Source of the DNA: Diphasiastrum complanatum
Lineage: Eukaryota; Streptophyta; Lycopodiopsida; Lycopodiales; Lycopodiaceae
Length of the DNA: 64,000 nucleotides
Assembly (NCBI GenBank): GCA_029204225.1
Contig: CM055099.1
Span: 55,800,386-55,864,385 of the forward strand
Reading direction: 5' to 3'
Positions 34,905-46,052 of the stretch are shown here, piece after piece. Positions within the stretch are counted from its first letter, which is position 1; each line of letters starts with the position of its first letter. A program made the position numbers and the translations under genes. The notes beneath the pieces were generated by a model. It made no database searches and was not told the origin of the DNA. It was given only the letters and a program-made list of their open reading frames with translations.

Positions 34905-36057
34905 ATTTTCTAGTACTGTCTTCTTTCTTCCCTCACATTCGGATATAGTGCTGAAGTTGAGGGTTTGTCGTCAGTGACCAAGGGTGGTGGTGAGGGAGCC
35001 ACTTCCTTCCTCTTCTGTGCTCGCGTGACGGCTAACACAGGAGCATGGAATTGTTGTCTTTCCGATGGCATCCCTGCTGGAACTGTTGGTTGTTGTATCG
35101 CAAGGAAGTTGAGAGGTGCACCGGTTCTAGGTATCAATGAACAATTCTTGTAACAGTGTTCATAACCGCATTCTCAGTAGAAGGATGTATATTGTCCCTT
35201 GTAGGGACAATCCGCAATTCTGTCTCCTTCGCCACACCTGTAGCAGCCATAGTTCCTCTCGTCTTGACGCTGAGTTTGAGCTGCATAGGCCGTATAATAT
35301 TCATTTATGGCAGGGTCCATAAATGGTTCATCCGGTCCATACCATTGTTGCTGCTCAGGTTGAGGTGGTACTTGCATTTCTGGATCCGCTGTTGTCAGGT
35401 TCACATGGGCCACTTGTTGATTGACTGGCCCAGGTGGTGCAGGTAAGGCCATACGCTATTGCTGATTCGGTGCGACGTACCTCGATGCCACGTTTGGTGC
35501 CTCTTGATGATATGGATAAGAAGTCTGAGAAGGACTTCTCTTCTGTTGAACATCCGGGGGTTAAAAGAGCAAAATGCGGTATTGTGCGATGTTGCATTGC
35601 ACAGATGGCGAAATCTATGTGTCAGTCTTAGATTTTGCTTTAAAATTGGACACTTGTTCATTGTATGGTTTTGTGTGCACACTGAACACCATACATTCTC
35701 CCGTCGTGGATACTGTAGCTGGTTTGGTTCCGGTCGATGTGGCGTTACTACTACAGCTCCTTGTAAGGCCTTCAGTTTCTGATCAAACTGCACCGTAAGT
35801 TGTTCCATCTGTTGTTTGTGTAATTTTGTCATTTGATCCAACATCAGTTCTGTGGATAGAGCGGATGCGTTTGATGATGATGATGTGATCGAGGGAGTAG
35901 GAGTGTGGGTGGATGGATATTCATTGTCAGATCTCTCATCCTCTTCCCTGATGGCATCGTCCATAGCTTCTTGCAGAGTAGCGTACTGCTCCCGTTGTTT
36001 CATTTCTCTTCTGATGCTTCATGGTAATCTGGCTAGGAACCACATTATCACCGCATG
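34905..36057 (-). pseudogene. Ty3/gypsy gag, decayed copy B (inverted relative to copy A)
   Basis: Minus-strand pieces: AVIMWFLARLP at about 36050, REQYATLQEAMDDAIREEDE (36003), MEQLTVQFDQKLK, the zinc knuckle CSVCTQNHTMNKC and the second knuckle CNATSHNTAFC. Further on come WYGPDEPFMDPAINEYYTAY (about 35345-35285), CYRCGEGDRIADC (a third knuckle-like unit), and AQKRKEVAPSPP with YPNVREERRQ near 34905. The order matches copy A, but the first 130 residues of gag and the protease are missing. Frames shift near 35450 and 35170. Confidence 0.8.
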
Positions 36058-36103
36058 ATTCATCAATATGCCTATGGGCATCTTCATCAGTGTTTTCATG
36101 AAA

Positions 36104-36832
36104 CTAAGACAGAGAATCTACAATTCTTAGTAACCTTCCGATATCATTCGGGACAACTATTGGCAAAGTGGTTTTTCTTGCCATTGATGTGACAGGTGTA
36201 GGACTAGTTGTCCATACAGTTGGTTGAACCTGAGGCAAATCTAAGATTTCTTTTTCTATGTTTTCAACATCCTGATTCATAATGTTTGGGTCTAGATTTG
36301 ATTCGATATCTCTTTTTGACATCATTTCCCACTCAGACACTGTCTGATCATCTGCGATCTCTCCCTCACTCTCTTCTCCCACACAACCCACCTTATTTGG
36401 ATCTAGTTCAATTTCTTATTCCATCATAGTCTCCCACTCAGATCTATCTCTATAAGCCTCAGCTAGAGTAGGGGTTTCTTTCTCACTGTCATGGCATGTC
36501 GAAGATTCTAAATTAATATCCTCCAGACATTCTAACATAATCTTTGATTCTCCTCTTATGACTGCTGATATTTCAAACTCCGATAATGAAAGTGCTAGCG
36601 CTAATTGTAGATGAAAGTCCATGTCTTATTGGTTTATGCCAAAACTCAATGATTCATGTTTTGATAAAGAAAGTTCTGAAGGTATTATTGTTATAGTGTT
36701 TGACAATTGCAAGCTTGATAGCCTTTCTGCAAGAGGGATTGGCATGATAGTCGGTCTGGCAACGTCTTGTAATGAGAGTTCTATAGTGTTGGAAAGATAG
36801 AGAGATCCTCTTCCATATTCACATTTGAGAGT
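36104..36832 (-). pseudogene. Decayed acidic ORF, 3' part, split by the chromovirus
   Basis: Minus-strand frames give LSLQDVARPTIMPIPLAERL, LSLSEFEISAVIRGESK and the acidic EESEGEIADDQTVSEWEMM. They lie directly inside the target-site duplication and continue the frame that ends at 41219. The product is unrecognised; composition resembles retroelement polyprotein linkers. Frameshift near 36840 and stops at about 36625 and 36415. Confidence 0.45.
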
Positions 36833-36837
36833 ATAGC
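36833..36837. repeat. Target-site duplication ATAGC (left)
   Basis: ATAGC immediately outside the 3' LTR; identical to 41214-41218 on the other side of the element. Confidence 0.85.
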
Positions 36838-37195
36838 TGTAATAAGTCCTAACACCACAGTAGGGCAAACACTAACTCATCCACCCAACCTTGCCTACTC
36901 CCTGATATAGAGTAATCCCCTCCTAGCCCAATGTGAGGACTGGTAGCATGCTACTGCCAAGTGTCGGCTACGTGGCACTGACGTGGCCGACTGCACGTCG
37001 GGACCCAACTGGGGTCCCTATCTTGTTGACATGGTCCCTAGGCTGTGTTAGGCCCGCCATGGCTATGGACCGTGCTGGGGCACACTACTCACACTGTCTT
37101 GCCCTATTGGTCATGTACGCTGGACACGACTCTGACTGTGGTATCTGACCTATCTATGTTCTCTAGGGTTTGGCACTGGTTACAAGCTCGTAACA
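36838..37195 (-). mobile_element. 3' LTR of gypsy chromovirus
   Basis: Minus strand from TGTTACGAGC (37195) to CTTATTACA (36838), 358 bp. It follows a polypurine tract AAGAGGGAGGGAG at 37196-37208. It is highly similar to the 5' LTR at 40868-41213, with a few indels such as an extra GTGGC segment, and both ends are TG...CA. Confidence 0.9.
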
Positions 37196-37239
37196 CTCCC
37201 TCCCTCTTAAGAACCATCTTGGTCCTCTAAGACAAAGTC

Positions 37240-40200
37240 TTAAAAAATCTTGCGAAGGACGTTGTCTCTTTCCCAAGTGGCATTCTCAACAGGCTGATCA
37301 TTCCACTTAACCAGATATTCTCGGTATAGAGTATGACGAGTCTGTGTCTCTCTACTATCAAGAATCTCCTCTGGTTTATGTGGAGGCTATTGAGGATCCA
37401 ATGGGAGAACTAGAACACTGTCCCCTACCAAATTATCTAATCTGGTTAAGGCTTTTCGTAATTGACTTACATGAAAGACAAGAAAAACCTTACTGTTGTG
37501 TGGGAGTTCTAGTTCATAGGTGACCTCGCCTAGTCTCCTACTGATGGTAAAGGGACCACAATACCTTGGAGACAACTTAGCGCACACTCCTGATTTGAGG
37601 GTTTTAGAGTCAACTGGGACTCTCAAGTAGACTTTCTCACCAGTGGAGAACTGCACATCCCGTCTGTGTGGATCTGCATAATGTCTAGCTTGATCCTGGG
37701 ACTGCCTAATGCTACGCCTAGCATGTTCTATCATATGGTTTAGGTTCTCTAAAAAGTTTTTGGCTGCTTCAACTTTTTCTTGTTTAAACCCTACAGCTGT
37801 GGGTGAGCGTGGCTAAACACCGTACATCAGCATAAATGGGATGTATCCCGTACCTGAATGTTTGATACTGTTGCAAGCAGACTCTAATATCGAGAGATAC
37901 TCCTCCCAATTAGTCTGCTTCTTGTTGACGTATGCACGAAGCATATCCTCCATCACTTGATTTACCCTTTCTGTTTGACCGTCTGTTTGTGGATGGTCGG
38001 TGGTACTCATATTAAGTTTAGTATGGAGATGATGGAATACTGCCCTCCAAAAATTTCCAGTAAACTAACTGTCCTGGTCGCTGACTATGCCGGAAGGTAG
38101 ACCGTACAATTTAAATAGCCCATCTACAAACAAACTCGCTAACTCTGGAGCTCTAACGGTTGTTTTGGTCGGAATAAAATGAGCCATTTTGGTCGAACGG
38201 TCAACTGTGACCCATATAGCATCATTACCCTTTTGGGTTTTAGACAGGCCTACTATAAAATCCATGGAGATACTCTCCCATTTACCAGCTGGTATTTCTA
38301 AGGGATGCAACAACCCTCCTGCCTTTAAACGCTCTGCTTTATTTACTTGACTGGTTACATACTGGTGGACGTCCTTTTTCATACTGGGCCAGAAAAATTG
38401 CCTACGAAGAAGCTCATAGGTCTTCTGTATGCTTGGGTGTCCCGCACTAGGATTGTCATGACATTCATATAGGACCTACTGCCTATAATCCTCTGAATTG
38501 GGGACACATACTCTATCTCTATAGAGCAAGTACTCATCCTGAATGGAATATTGTTTCCATTTGAATCCTTGAGTCAACTGACCCTCAACCACTGGGGTTT
38601 GCTTGGGTAATACAGGCTTAGAATCCTCAACGTCATCTGACGACGTATACTCGGACTCATCATCATCCTCAACGGAAGCTGCCGTATTCTTGGATGAACT
38701 GGCACCAGCCCCGGGAACTGGTTCTGGAGTCTGTAACTGTCTGTTCTGGACCGAGTTCCAGATAATAGAGAAGAATGCATCATGCTGGCATTTCCCTCTC
38801 AAGGACTCGAGTAACTCATTACGAATCTGAGTAAAACTCAGCTCGTTTGTCATAGGCATTCTGCTAAGGGCATCTGCTACTGTATTGAATTTTCCATGTC
38901 TATATCTGATAGACATGTCAAACTCTTGCATCAACTCTGCCCAACAAGCTTTCTGACCTCTAAGCTCAGGTTGATTGCAAAGGTATATGAGACTCTCATG
39001 GTCTATCAGGACCTCAAAGTTGGCACCATACAAATAATGCCTCCAAGTCTTAAGGGCATGGACTATAGAAAAGAGTTCCTTTTCATAGGCACTATACCTA
39101 GTCTGAACTGGCTCGAGTTTTTACTCTCAAACGCAATTGGTCGTCCACCCTGAGTTAGCACAGCACCTACTGCAAAGTCGCTAGCATCTGTTTCGACCAC
39201 AAATGGCTGATTGGGGTCGACGACTTTTAAAACTGGTGCTGCAGCTAATGCTGTTTTGAGAGCATCAAAGCTCTCCTGCTGTGCGGGCTCCCAAATGAAC
39301 TCCTTTCCTTTACCCTTAAGGAGATTGGTCATAGAAACTGCTATCTGAGCATATTCCTTGATAAATTTTCTATAATATCCCACTAGACCAAGAAAGATCT
39401 GAAGGTCCAAAATATTCTGAGGTCTCAGCCATTTGAGTATGGCTTTAACCTTATTTGGTTCCATCTTAATCCCATCTGAAGAGATAATGTGACCCAAATA
39501 TGCTACTTCTTTAATGAAGAATTCACACTTGGATTGTTTAGCATAAAGCTTATGCTTTATGAGCAGTCGAAATACCTTTCTGAGGTGTTTTAGATGCTCC
39601 TTCCTTGTTTTGCTGTAAACGAGGATGTCATCTAAAAATACGACTACAAACTTACCCAAGTATGGTCTGAGGACACTGTTCATCAAGGTCATAAAGGTAG
39701 CTGGAGCATTTGTGAGCCCAAATGGCATCACCTTAAACTCATTATGACCGTGACGAGTCTTAAAAGCTGTTTTCGAGACATCTTTCGATTTTATACGGAC
39801 TTGATGATATCTCGATCTGAGGTCTATTTTGCTGAAAAACTTAGCCCCATCGAGTTGGTCAAACAACTCGTCTGCCCGAGGCATAGGGTATTTATTCTTA
39901 ATTGTGACTTTATTGAGGGCTCTGTAATCTACACATAGATGCATAGACCCCTCTTTCTTTTTCATCAATAGGACTAGTGAGGCCTATGGTGAACTACTGG
40001 TATGAATTTGGCCTTTCCCAAGATAATCTGCTAATTGCCTAGTTATTTCTTCATCCTGTATTCGGCTGACCCGATACGGACGTTTAGAAACAGGTGCTAT
40101 ACCTGGTACTAGGTTTATTACATGATCTACCTCTCTGCTAGGAGATAAACCATGTGGCAAATCTTCAGGAAAAACATCTTTAAATTTAGACAATTAAGTT

Positions 40201-40560
40201 TCTAATTTACTGATTTTCTGCTGAATAGAACTGGAAATAGAAACTTCAAGAATAAACTGAAAGTCACATAAGAATACCTGATGGTCTTCGTCTCCGATTA
40301 GCTGATAGAGCTCTAAACTGCAGACCATAGAACTGTTGGGAACATCATGCTCCCCATGCAACTGGATCTCTCGACCTTAATGCTGAAAGGTGAGGGTGTT
40401 CTCCTGATAGTTTATGTGGAGGGAAGGTCCTAAACTGTAGAGCCAATCTCTCCCGAGAACAATATTTGCTCTGATACCAATGTAATAAGTCCTAACACCA
40501 CAATAGGGCAAACACCAACTCAACAATTTCAGTTTGGCACTTGAAAATCGAGATTTAAAC
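37240..40560 (-). pseudogene. Gypsy chromovirus pol: protease end, RT, RNase H, integrase, chromodomain
   Basis: Minus-strand order: protease C-terminus ANIVLGRDWLYSL (about 40475-40435); RT start FPEDLPHGLSPSREVDH (40165); RT with [20 protein letters not shown] and palm [12 protein letters not shown] (about 39630-39595); RNase [16 protein letters not shown] (about 39200-39160), then LIDHESL and KFNTVADALSR. The integrase zinc segment follows (38470-38380), then the core with SMDFIVGL, IVSDQDS (stop instead of RFTG) and DHPQTDGQTERVNQ. The C-terminal domain has KLSPRYCGPF, then a chromodomain (YREYLVKWNDQP, 37320-37285). Gag and the protease active site are missing. Stops at about 38063 and 37811 and frameshifts near 39070 and 39975 disable it. 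Confidence 0.88.
40468..40522 (-). repeat. Ectopic LTR tail plus PBS fused to protease
   Basis: The minus strand reads 42 bp of LTR 3' end (40522-40481), then TGGTATCAGAGC (40479-40468), then runs straight into the protease codons for NIVLG. The true LTR and PBS lie 385 bp upstream. This marks where gag was lost, probably through template switching or recombination involving the priming region. Confidence 0.8.
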
Positions 40561-40866
40561 ACTCTTCTGACAGTGTTGGTTTTGGCCCTTACTTTTGATT
40601 TCTATTTCCTCTGAAATCTGAGAATTACCCTTTGAAAACGAAGGATAAATAGCTGTTTTCTACAACGATGGATCTGTCTCAGAAATCTAACTCATATTCC
40701 CACTTAAAGGAAGATGATTCAATGGAGATTTTCACAGTAGAAAGCTACTCCTCTAGCACTGGATCTGTCTCTCCTATTTACCAAATTTTTTTGAGATTTT
40801 GAGCACTCTCTCTACTTTCTCCCTGCTGCTACTTAGCTCCCAAAGATGGAGATGTCTCTGATACCA
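40523..40866 (-). other. Leader of the chromovirus with PBS
   Basis: PBS TGGTATCAGAGA at 40866-40855, one base from the usual initiator-Met site, one base after the LTR end. The rest has no gag frame, only a short MFKSRFSSAK start leading into the ectopic junction. Confidence 0.7.
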
Positions 40867-40867
40867 G

Positions 40868-41213
40868 TGTAGTAAGTCCTAACACTACAGTAGGGCAAAC
40901 ACTAACTCATCCACCCAACCTTGCCTACTCCCTGATATAGAGTAAGCCCCTCCTAGCCCAGTGTGAGAACTGGTAGCATGCTACTGCCAAGTGTCAGCCA
41001 CGTCGGGACTGCACGTCGGGACCCAACTGGGGGCCCTATCCTGCTGACAGGGTCCCTAGGCTGTGTTAGGCCCGCCATGGCTATGGACCGTGCTGGGGCA
41101 CACTACTCACACTGTCTTGCCCTGTTGGTCATGTACACTTGACACGACCCTGACTGTGGTACCTGACCTATCTGTGTTCTCTAGGGTTCGGCACTGGTTA
41201 CGAGCTCGTAACA
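40868..41213 (-). mobile_element. 5' LTR of gypsy chromovirus
   Basis: Minus strand TGTTACGAGC (41213) to CTTACTACA (40868), 346 bp, near-identical to the 3' LTR apart from substitutions and small indels. Confidence 0.9.
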
Positions 41214-41218
41214 ATAGC
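41214..41218. repeat. Target-site duplication ATAGC (right)
   Basis: Matches 36833-36837, confirming the boundaries of the 4.38-kb insertion. Confidence 0.85.
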
Positions 41219-42150
41219 TATGTGTGGATTTGGTAAGGTTTCAACTAGATTTACCCACAAAGTCTTGGGTTCCATTAAGGGAGGTATCGAGGGTTCTTTG
41301 CTAGAAGATTCTTCGACTAGTATGATGTGGTTTTCTTCGGGGTCTACTTCATCCATTTCTGATTTTCCTAGCCAAAGGTATTCTATATATGTATCATCTT
41401 CATCATTGCTAGGGTCCGATAGGAATAAATCAATGGTTTTATCAAGCTTACCATTAGATCTCATAGATGTGTCTCCACATTCGTATTCGTGATCCAAAGT
41501 GGCTTTCTTCTTCTCAGGTGTTCAATGCTAGGATTGTAACCAACTGATTCTGGATAAGGTGAGATACCCAGGGACCAAAGGTTTGAGATACTATACTTAG
41601 TGCTTGGGATAAAACTCATTTGTTGATGCTTCCTAGAAAACTAGGTGATGGCGTATTCTTAGCCATGGCGTTGATGAGTTTGGTCATGATTGGTGGACTG
41701 AAAAGATCAATAACTAGATTGAAACATCTTCACTGCCTAACTGATACTTTAGATGGAGAGTTCATCTAGGACCAGGGTTAGTGATACTATTTAGGTCATT
41801 TACATTTCATCCCTTGTCACTCAGCCTATCCTCTGGGCCATGAGTCCATATCTCATTTGGAACTAATCCCTATAAAGTTTGTGGGCTCATACGACGCCAA
41901 TAATAATAATTCTAGATCAATATCAAATCTCCGATCTTTTCTATCAGTTCCACTTAGCAATGACTTATCTAAAGTAAGTGGCATCCAATCGTCAACTACA
42001 AGGCTGCCCCTACCAGATCAGCACACATTATTGTGTGATGCTAACCACTTTCAAGTCATGGGGACTATAACGGTTAGATTGTTTCCATCATATTTCATCG
42101 AAATTCTAAATGTGAGTTCACCATTAGTCGTTTGTAGCTAACAAAGGTCT
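41219..42150 (-). pseudogene. Decayed acidic ORF, 5' part, split by the chromovirus
   Basis: Minus-strand frame from 41497 gives DDTYIEYLWLGKSEMDE, EENHIILVEESSSKEPS and LVETLPNPHIAI, and at the insertion point reads on into 36832. Upstream pieces (GELTFRISMKYDGNNLTVIV near 42100; SLVVDDWMPLTL; ELLLLASYEPTNFIGI) are separated by stops. I do not recognise the family; retroelement polyprotein is the simplest guess. Confidence 0.4.
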
Positions 42151-43683
42151 TTCTAAATTTCTCCCGGCAGACGCACTAATGTTCAAAATTTTTTTGACTA
42201 GGGATTGGTCTGGCCAAAACGCCTTAGAGTGAGGACTTTTAGAACATTCCACTCTCTCCAATCTACCCCCTTTTGTCCATCACCTTGGCTGATTCTTAGA
42301 ATGGTGGTCCTATCAATGTCTCGTTCTTTACTTGGGTTCTTAGCACCAAGCCTGGCTCGATGACCCTTGCGTGTTTACTATTAGGTATGGCATGAAACCA
42401 TAAATCTCCCTCCCATTGTTATCATCATTCTAGTCCTTTCTCTTGTTTCTCATAAACCCTTCTTATGGATCAATTTATGATTCCTTCTTGATTGCTTACC
42501 AATCTTCTTTCCTAATAACTCCCTCGGATTGGTGTTTGAGTTGTGTCATTCTAAGACTAGTCATCTTAGTCATGAGAGATATTGAAATTTGTGACTACTA
42601 ATGAGAGTAGCCTTATAGGGAGTTATGAAATGCATCTTCACATGCCATGCATGGGCTCTTATCTTACTATCTAGATGCCATTTTGTTACATATTCTCTCT
42701 TCATCAAATCACTCATCAATTGTAATTGTTATCGTTTCGACACACATCTTGTGGTGTTAACCTCCACCTTAATTAGACTCTTCATGCATTTCCTTTCCTT
42801 AGCTTAGGGCTCACTTTAGTCACATATGGGTGTTTGTTCTTTGAAATGGCTGGTGGTACGTTTCACGAGTGTAAGTCCTGAGTGTCATCAATTACATATC
42901 TTACCCCTACAAACTCTAGATGCCATATCATACAATTTCTAGGTAAACGTCGTAAGGTACTTCCTTGGGTATGACATTGGTTTTGGGGTAGATTGTACTT
43001 GGATTTACCATTAATTCTCTATGTTGATTGGTTTTTATTTGGTCACTTTCTCCTTAATCTCGTGCTAGTGAGAGGACCCGGGTTTCAAGGGCTCGTGAAT
43101 CCCGCAATGCCCGTGTATTCCAATGGCACAATGGGAATTGTGTTCTAGGTGTGGCATCAAAACATAGGCAACTACATTCAACCCCCTAAGCCCGTGAGGA
43201 TATTCCACCTCTTCAAGTTATCAAATTTCCTCCCTCTATGTTCTAAGAGATCGGGGAGCTAGCATAGTGCATAGAAAAATGAACCATTTATGACATTGAA
43301 CAATCGAGCATTGAGTTAATGCAGCTAAAAAAAGCCATCGTGCAAAGTGCACATACTACATGATTGCAACATAAACTCATAACAAATACATTACATGACA
43401 CCTCCTAGTAGGACTTCCCTTTCAACATTAGCACGACAAGCAACCAAATTCTGAGTATAAGCAACAATAATATTAACCATATGCTTAACCATCTCAAACG
43501 ATGAGTTCATTAGCTGGGGCTTAATTGGGCAATGTGGTTATTCCATCACATACAAAAAGTAAAATTTTCTCGCATTTGTGAAAGAGATAATAAAATCCAA
43601 ATTTGACAAAGTATTCCTTAGTTCCGATCCCAGGGTTGCGCCCACAGCTGGAAAGGATAGCCAAAGAACTTAGTTAAGAATAT

Positions 43684-43687
<4 letters not shown>
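42151..43687. other. Intergenic, nothing recognised
   Basis: About 1.5 kb without sustained frames, LTR signals or repeats shared with the rest of the window that I could find. Confidence 0.4.

Positions 43688-43752
<65 letters not shown>
43688..43752. repeat. (CT)n microsatellite, about 65 bp
   Basis: Uninterrupted TC dinucleotide run; one of four such arrays in the window. Confidence 0.97.
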
Positions 43753-43755
<3 letters not shown>

Positions 43756-44506
43756 GTCGTTGTGAGCTCTGGATGGACGCGGATGGAGGCACGGTCGCTA
43801 CTGGCTGTTTAAAGGAGACATGTGCATCGATCCATGAAGGGAGTGCGCTCTGACATGTGGTCTAACTCGCTGATGGAGACATGATAAAACACAGAGGCAT
43901 AAAAGCCTTCACCCACTAGTTAGCTCTACCTACTCTCTGATCAGAGGGACATAGCTGCGCCTGCCTGTTTTGGAAGGGACGGGCTGCCTCTCAGGCAGCT
44001 ATCTTATTGAAGATATTGAGGAAACAAACCAGGATAGATCTATCAACATGTACAAGGCAAGGTTGGTGGAGTTCTGGACTTGGCTCATTACATTCGCCGC
44101 ATCCATTTACATTAGCTTTACTTTATGCATAAGCAGGCCTTGGGCCCTTTTTATTCATTAGTGACACTTAGACTATATGGTTGGCCTTTGGTCTTATTAT
44201 TCATTATTATGCCATTTGGACATATTACTAGAGAGTGGGGGACATCTTAGAGGGCGCACTATTATCCCTCCCGGTTGGGCCCTACCTACCGGAAGCTTCC
44301 TTTTAGGGCTTCCTCTTAGCTATAATAGGGAAACTGTGTCATTTGTTATTCAGCTGATGATATTGATCTCTCTCTTTAGTCTCCTTAATCTCTCTCTTTC
44401 CTGCTTCTAGGGTTAAGTCTTGCTTATGTGTTGCTTTCATAGCTTAAGTCTTGCTTATGTGATGCTTTCATACCTTAGCTCTAGATCAGCTGTGGCTCCA
44501 TTCACA
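43753..44506 (+). mobile_element. Gypsy 5' LTR region (5' boundary unresolved)
   Basis: Ends TTCACA at 44506, three bases before a PBS. It contains a CTATAATAGGG TATA-like element near 44319 followed by pyrimidine-rich sequence, as in the U3-R of plant gypsy LTRs. No second LTR is present, so the start cannot be set by comparison. Confidence 0.5.
44413..44474. repeat. 31-bp tandem duplication inside the LTR
   Basis: TTAAGTCTTGCTTATGTG then TTGCTTTCAT at 44413-44443 repeats at 44444-44474 with two changes. Confidence 0.85.
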
Positions 44507-44509
44507 ACT

Positions 44510-44521
44510 TGGTATCAGAGC
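44510..44521 (+). other. Primer-binding site, initiator-Met tRNA type
   Basis: TGGTATCAGAGC, three bases after the LTR end. Confidence 0.9.
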
Positions 44522-45169
44522 ACTTTCTTGAGCATAATTTTTTTTTTCTTTCGCTGCCTTGCCCTGCTCCTCCATTGCTGCTTCTACAACTCCATTGTTG
44601 CCTTGACAACTTTGTTCCATCGTTGCCCCTTATACTCCTTCCTGTCCAGCACTCCCCTTTCTTTGCTCCCTCTCTTCCTTGCTACCCAGCACTCCTCCTC
44701 CTTCCTTTCCATCGCTGTCCTTGCCTTCCAGCCCGTCACTTTCATCCAACATCTTTCCAGTTTGCAGCCATCTTCCACAATTATTTCCCAGCCTCATCCA
44801 AAAATCACCCAATTCCATCATTGTTTGCTATTCCAAATTGCAAAAATCCTTCAGCCTGTTCATCGTTGTCCCAGCCCTTCCGACTTGTCATTTTCGCCTA
44901 TTATTTTTTTCGTTTCTAGCCATCTTTCACAGTTTATCAAAAGGCTTTCCAGTGCCCATCCTCAACCACATTTCACGGAATTCTGACTCCGTTTGATATT
45001 CCAATTTGACATTTTCCTTCTGACTATCCAGCTCATTTTTACATCATTTTTCCATCTGTTGATTGCTAGCCTTTCTTAGTTGTGATAATATTGGCTTTAA
45101 TAGACTGATTCGGGGTGACGACAAGAGTCCGCTCCCTCAAGATTTTGTTTATTCCTTCCATTGTCATTA
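44522..45169 (+). other. Pyrimidine-rich leader of the gypsy element
   Basis: Strongly C/T-biased. Long Ser/Pro/Leu ORFs in two frames come from composition and lack domain features. Confidence 0.6.
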
Positions 45170-45998
45170 TGGCACATTCACCTACCCCAAGTGAGACTAC
45201 TCAAGAAAACTTATTCGATCAGTTTTGTCGCATGGATGATACCCTTTCTAGCCTCGTTCTTGTGCCTTATTATGTATTCAGCGAAAAGTACTAGTTCATC
45301 CAGTTTCTACTCGAGTAGCTGTTCCTTAGGTGATCTCTGACTTATTACATTAGTATGCTTTTGTCTTTTTAGAACCTATGACGCTACCACCATTACGTGA
45401 CGTGAACTATCATATTGACCTACGTCCTGGTTCTGCTCCTCCTTCATGTCCCCCTTATCATATGTCTCGATATGAGCATGACTTGCTTGAGCTCCATATT
45501 ACTACCTTGTTAGATCAGGGTCTCATTGTTCCTAGTCACAGCCCTCTCGCTGTCCATGTTCTCCTTGTTATTAAGAAAAATGATACCAATTGTCTTTTTG
45601 TTGATTACCGTGCTTTAAATAAGTTGAATATTGGTAATCAGTACCCTATTCCACACATGGATGACCTCTTTGCCCAGTTCGGTACCTCTAAAATCTTTTC
45701 CAAGGTAGACCTTCATTCTGGATATTACCAAATCGGGATGTACCCTTTTGACAAACATAAGACTACTTTTTGTACTCATCTTGGTTTATATGAATTTCGT
45801 GTGCTTCTTTTTGGTGTTACTTATGGCCTTCCTACATTCCAGAATGTGATGAATAACGTCATGTGTCCGCTTCTTGGTCATTGTGTCTTGGTTTATTTTG
45901 ATGATATTCTTATTTTTAGCTAGTCTCTTGCTGAGCATGTTTCTCATCTTTCCTCTGTATTTCAATTACTTGTACATCACCAGTTATTTGCTAAGTAA
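45170..45998 (+). pseudogene. Gypsy gag start joined to reverse transcriptase (internal deletion)
   Basis: ATG at 45170 opens a short gag start (MAHSPTPSETTQENLFDQF) that breaks after about 40 codons. From 45378 an RT frame follows: [54 protein letters not shown] and the palm LVYFDDILIFS, with Phe replacing the usual Leu or Ile before DD. A stop at 45921-45923 precedes HVSHLSSVFQLL. The element ends at about 45998 inside the RT thumb; the rest of gag, protease, RNase H and integrase are missing. It is non-functional. Confidence 0.8.
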
Positions 45999-46052
45999 AA
46001 TAGACTAGAATCGAAATTAGATATTCTAAACAAAAAACTACAGAAGAAAGAT

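Noticed and set aside
40660-40800. Plus-strand frame starting MDLSQKSNSYSHLKEDD inside the chromovirus leader
   Set aside because: Opposite strand to the element, about 45 codons, no support beyond an open frame.
44420-44996. 188-, 136- and 105-codon Ser/Pro/Leu-rich ORFs after a gypsy PBS
   Set aside because: Pyrimidine-rich leader sequence keeps several frames open at once; no domain or conserved start.
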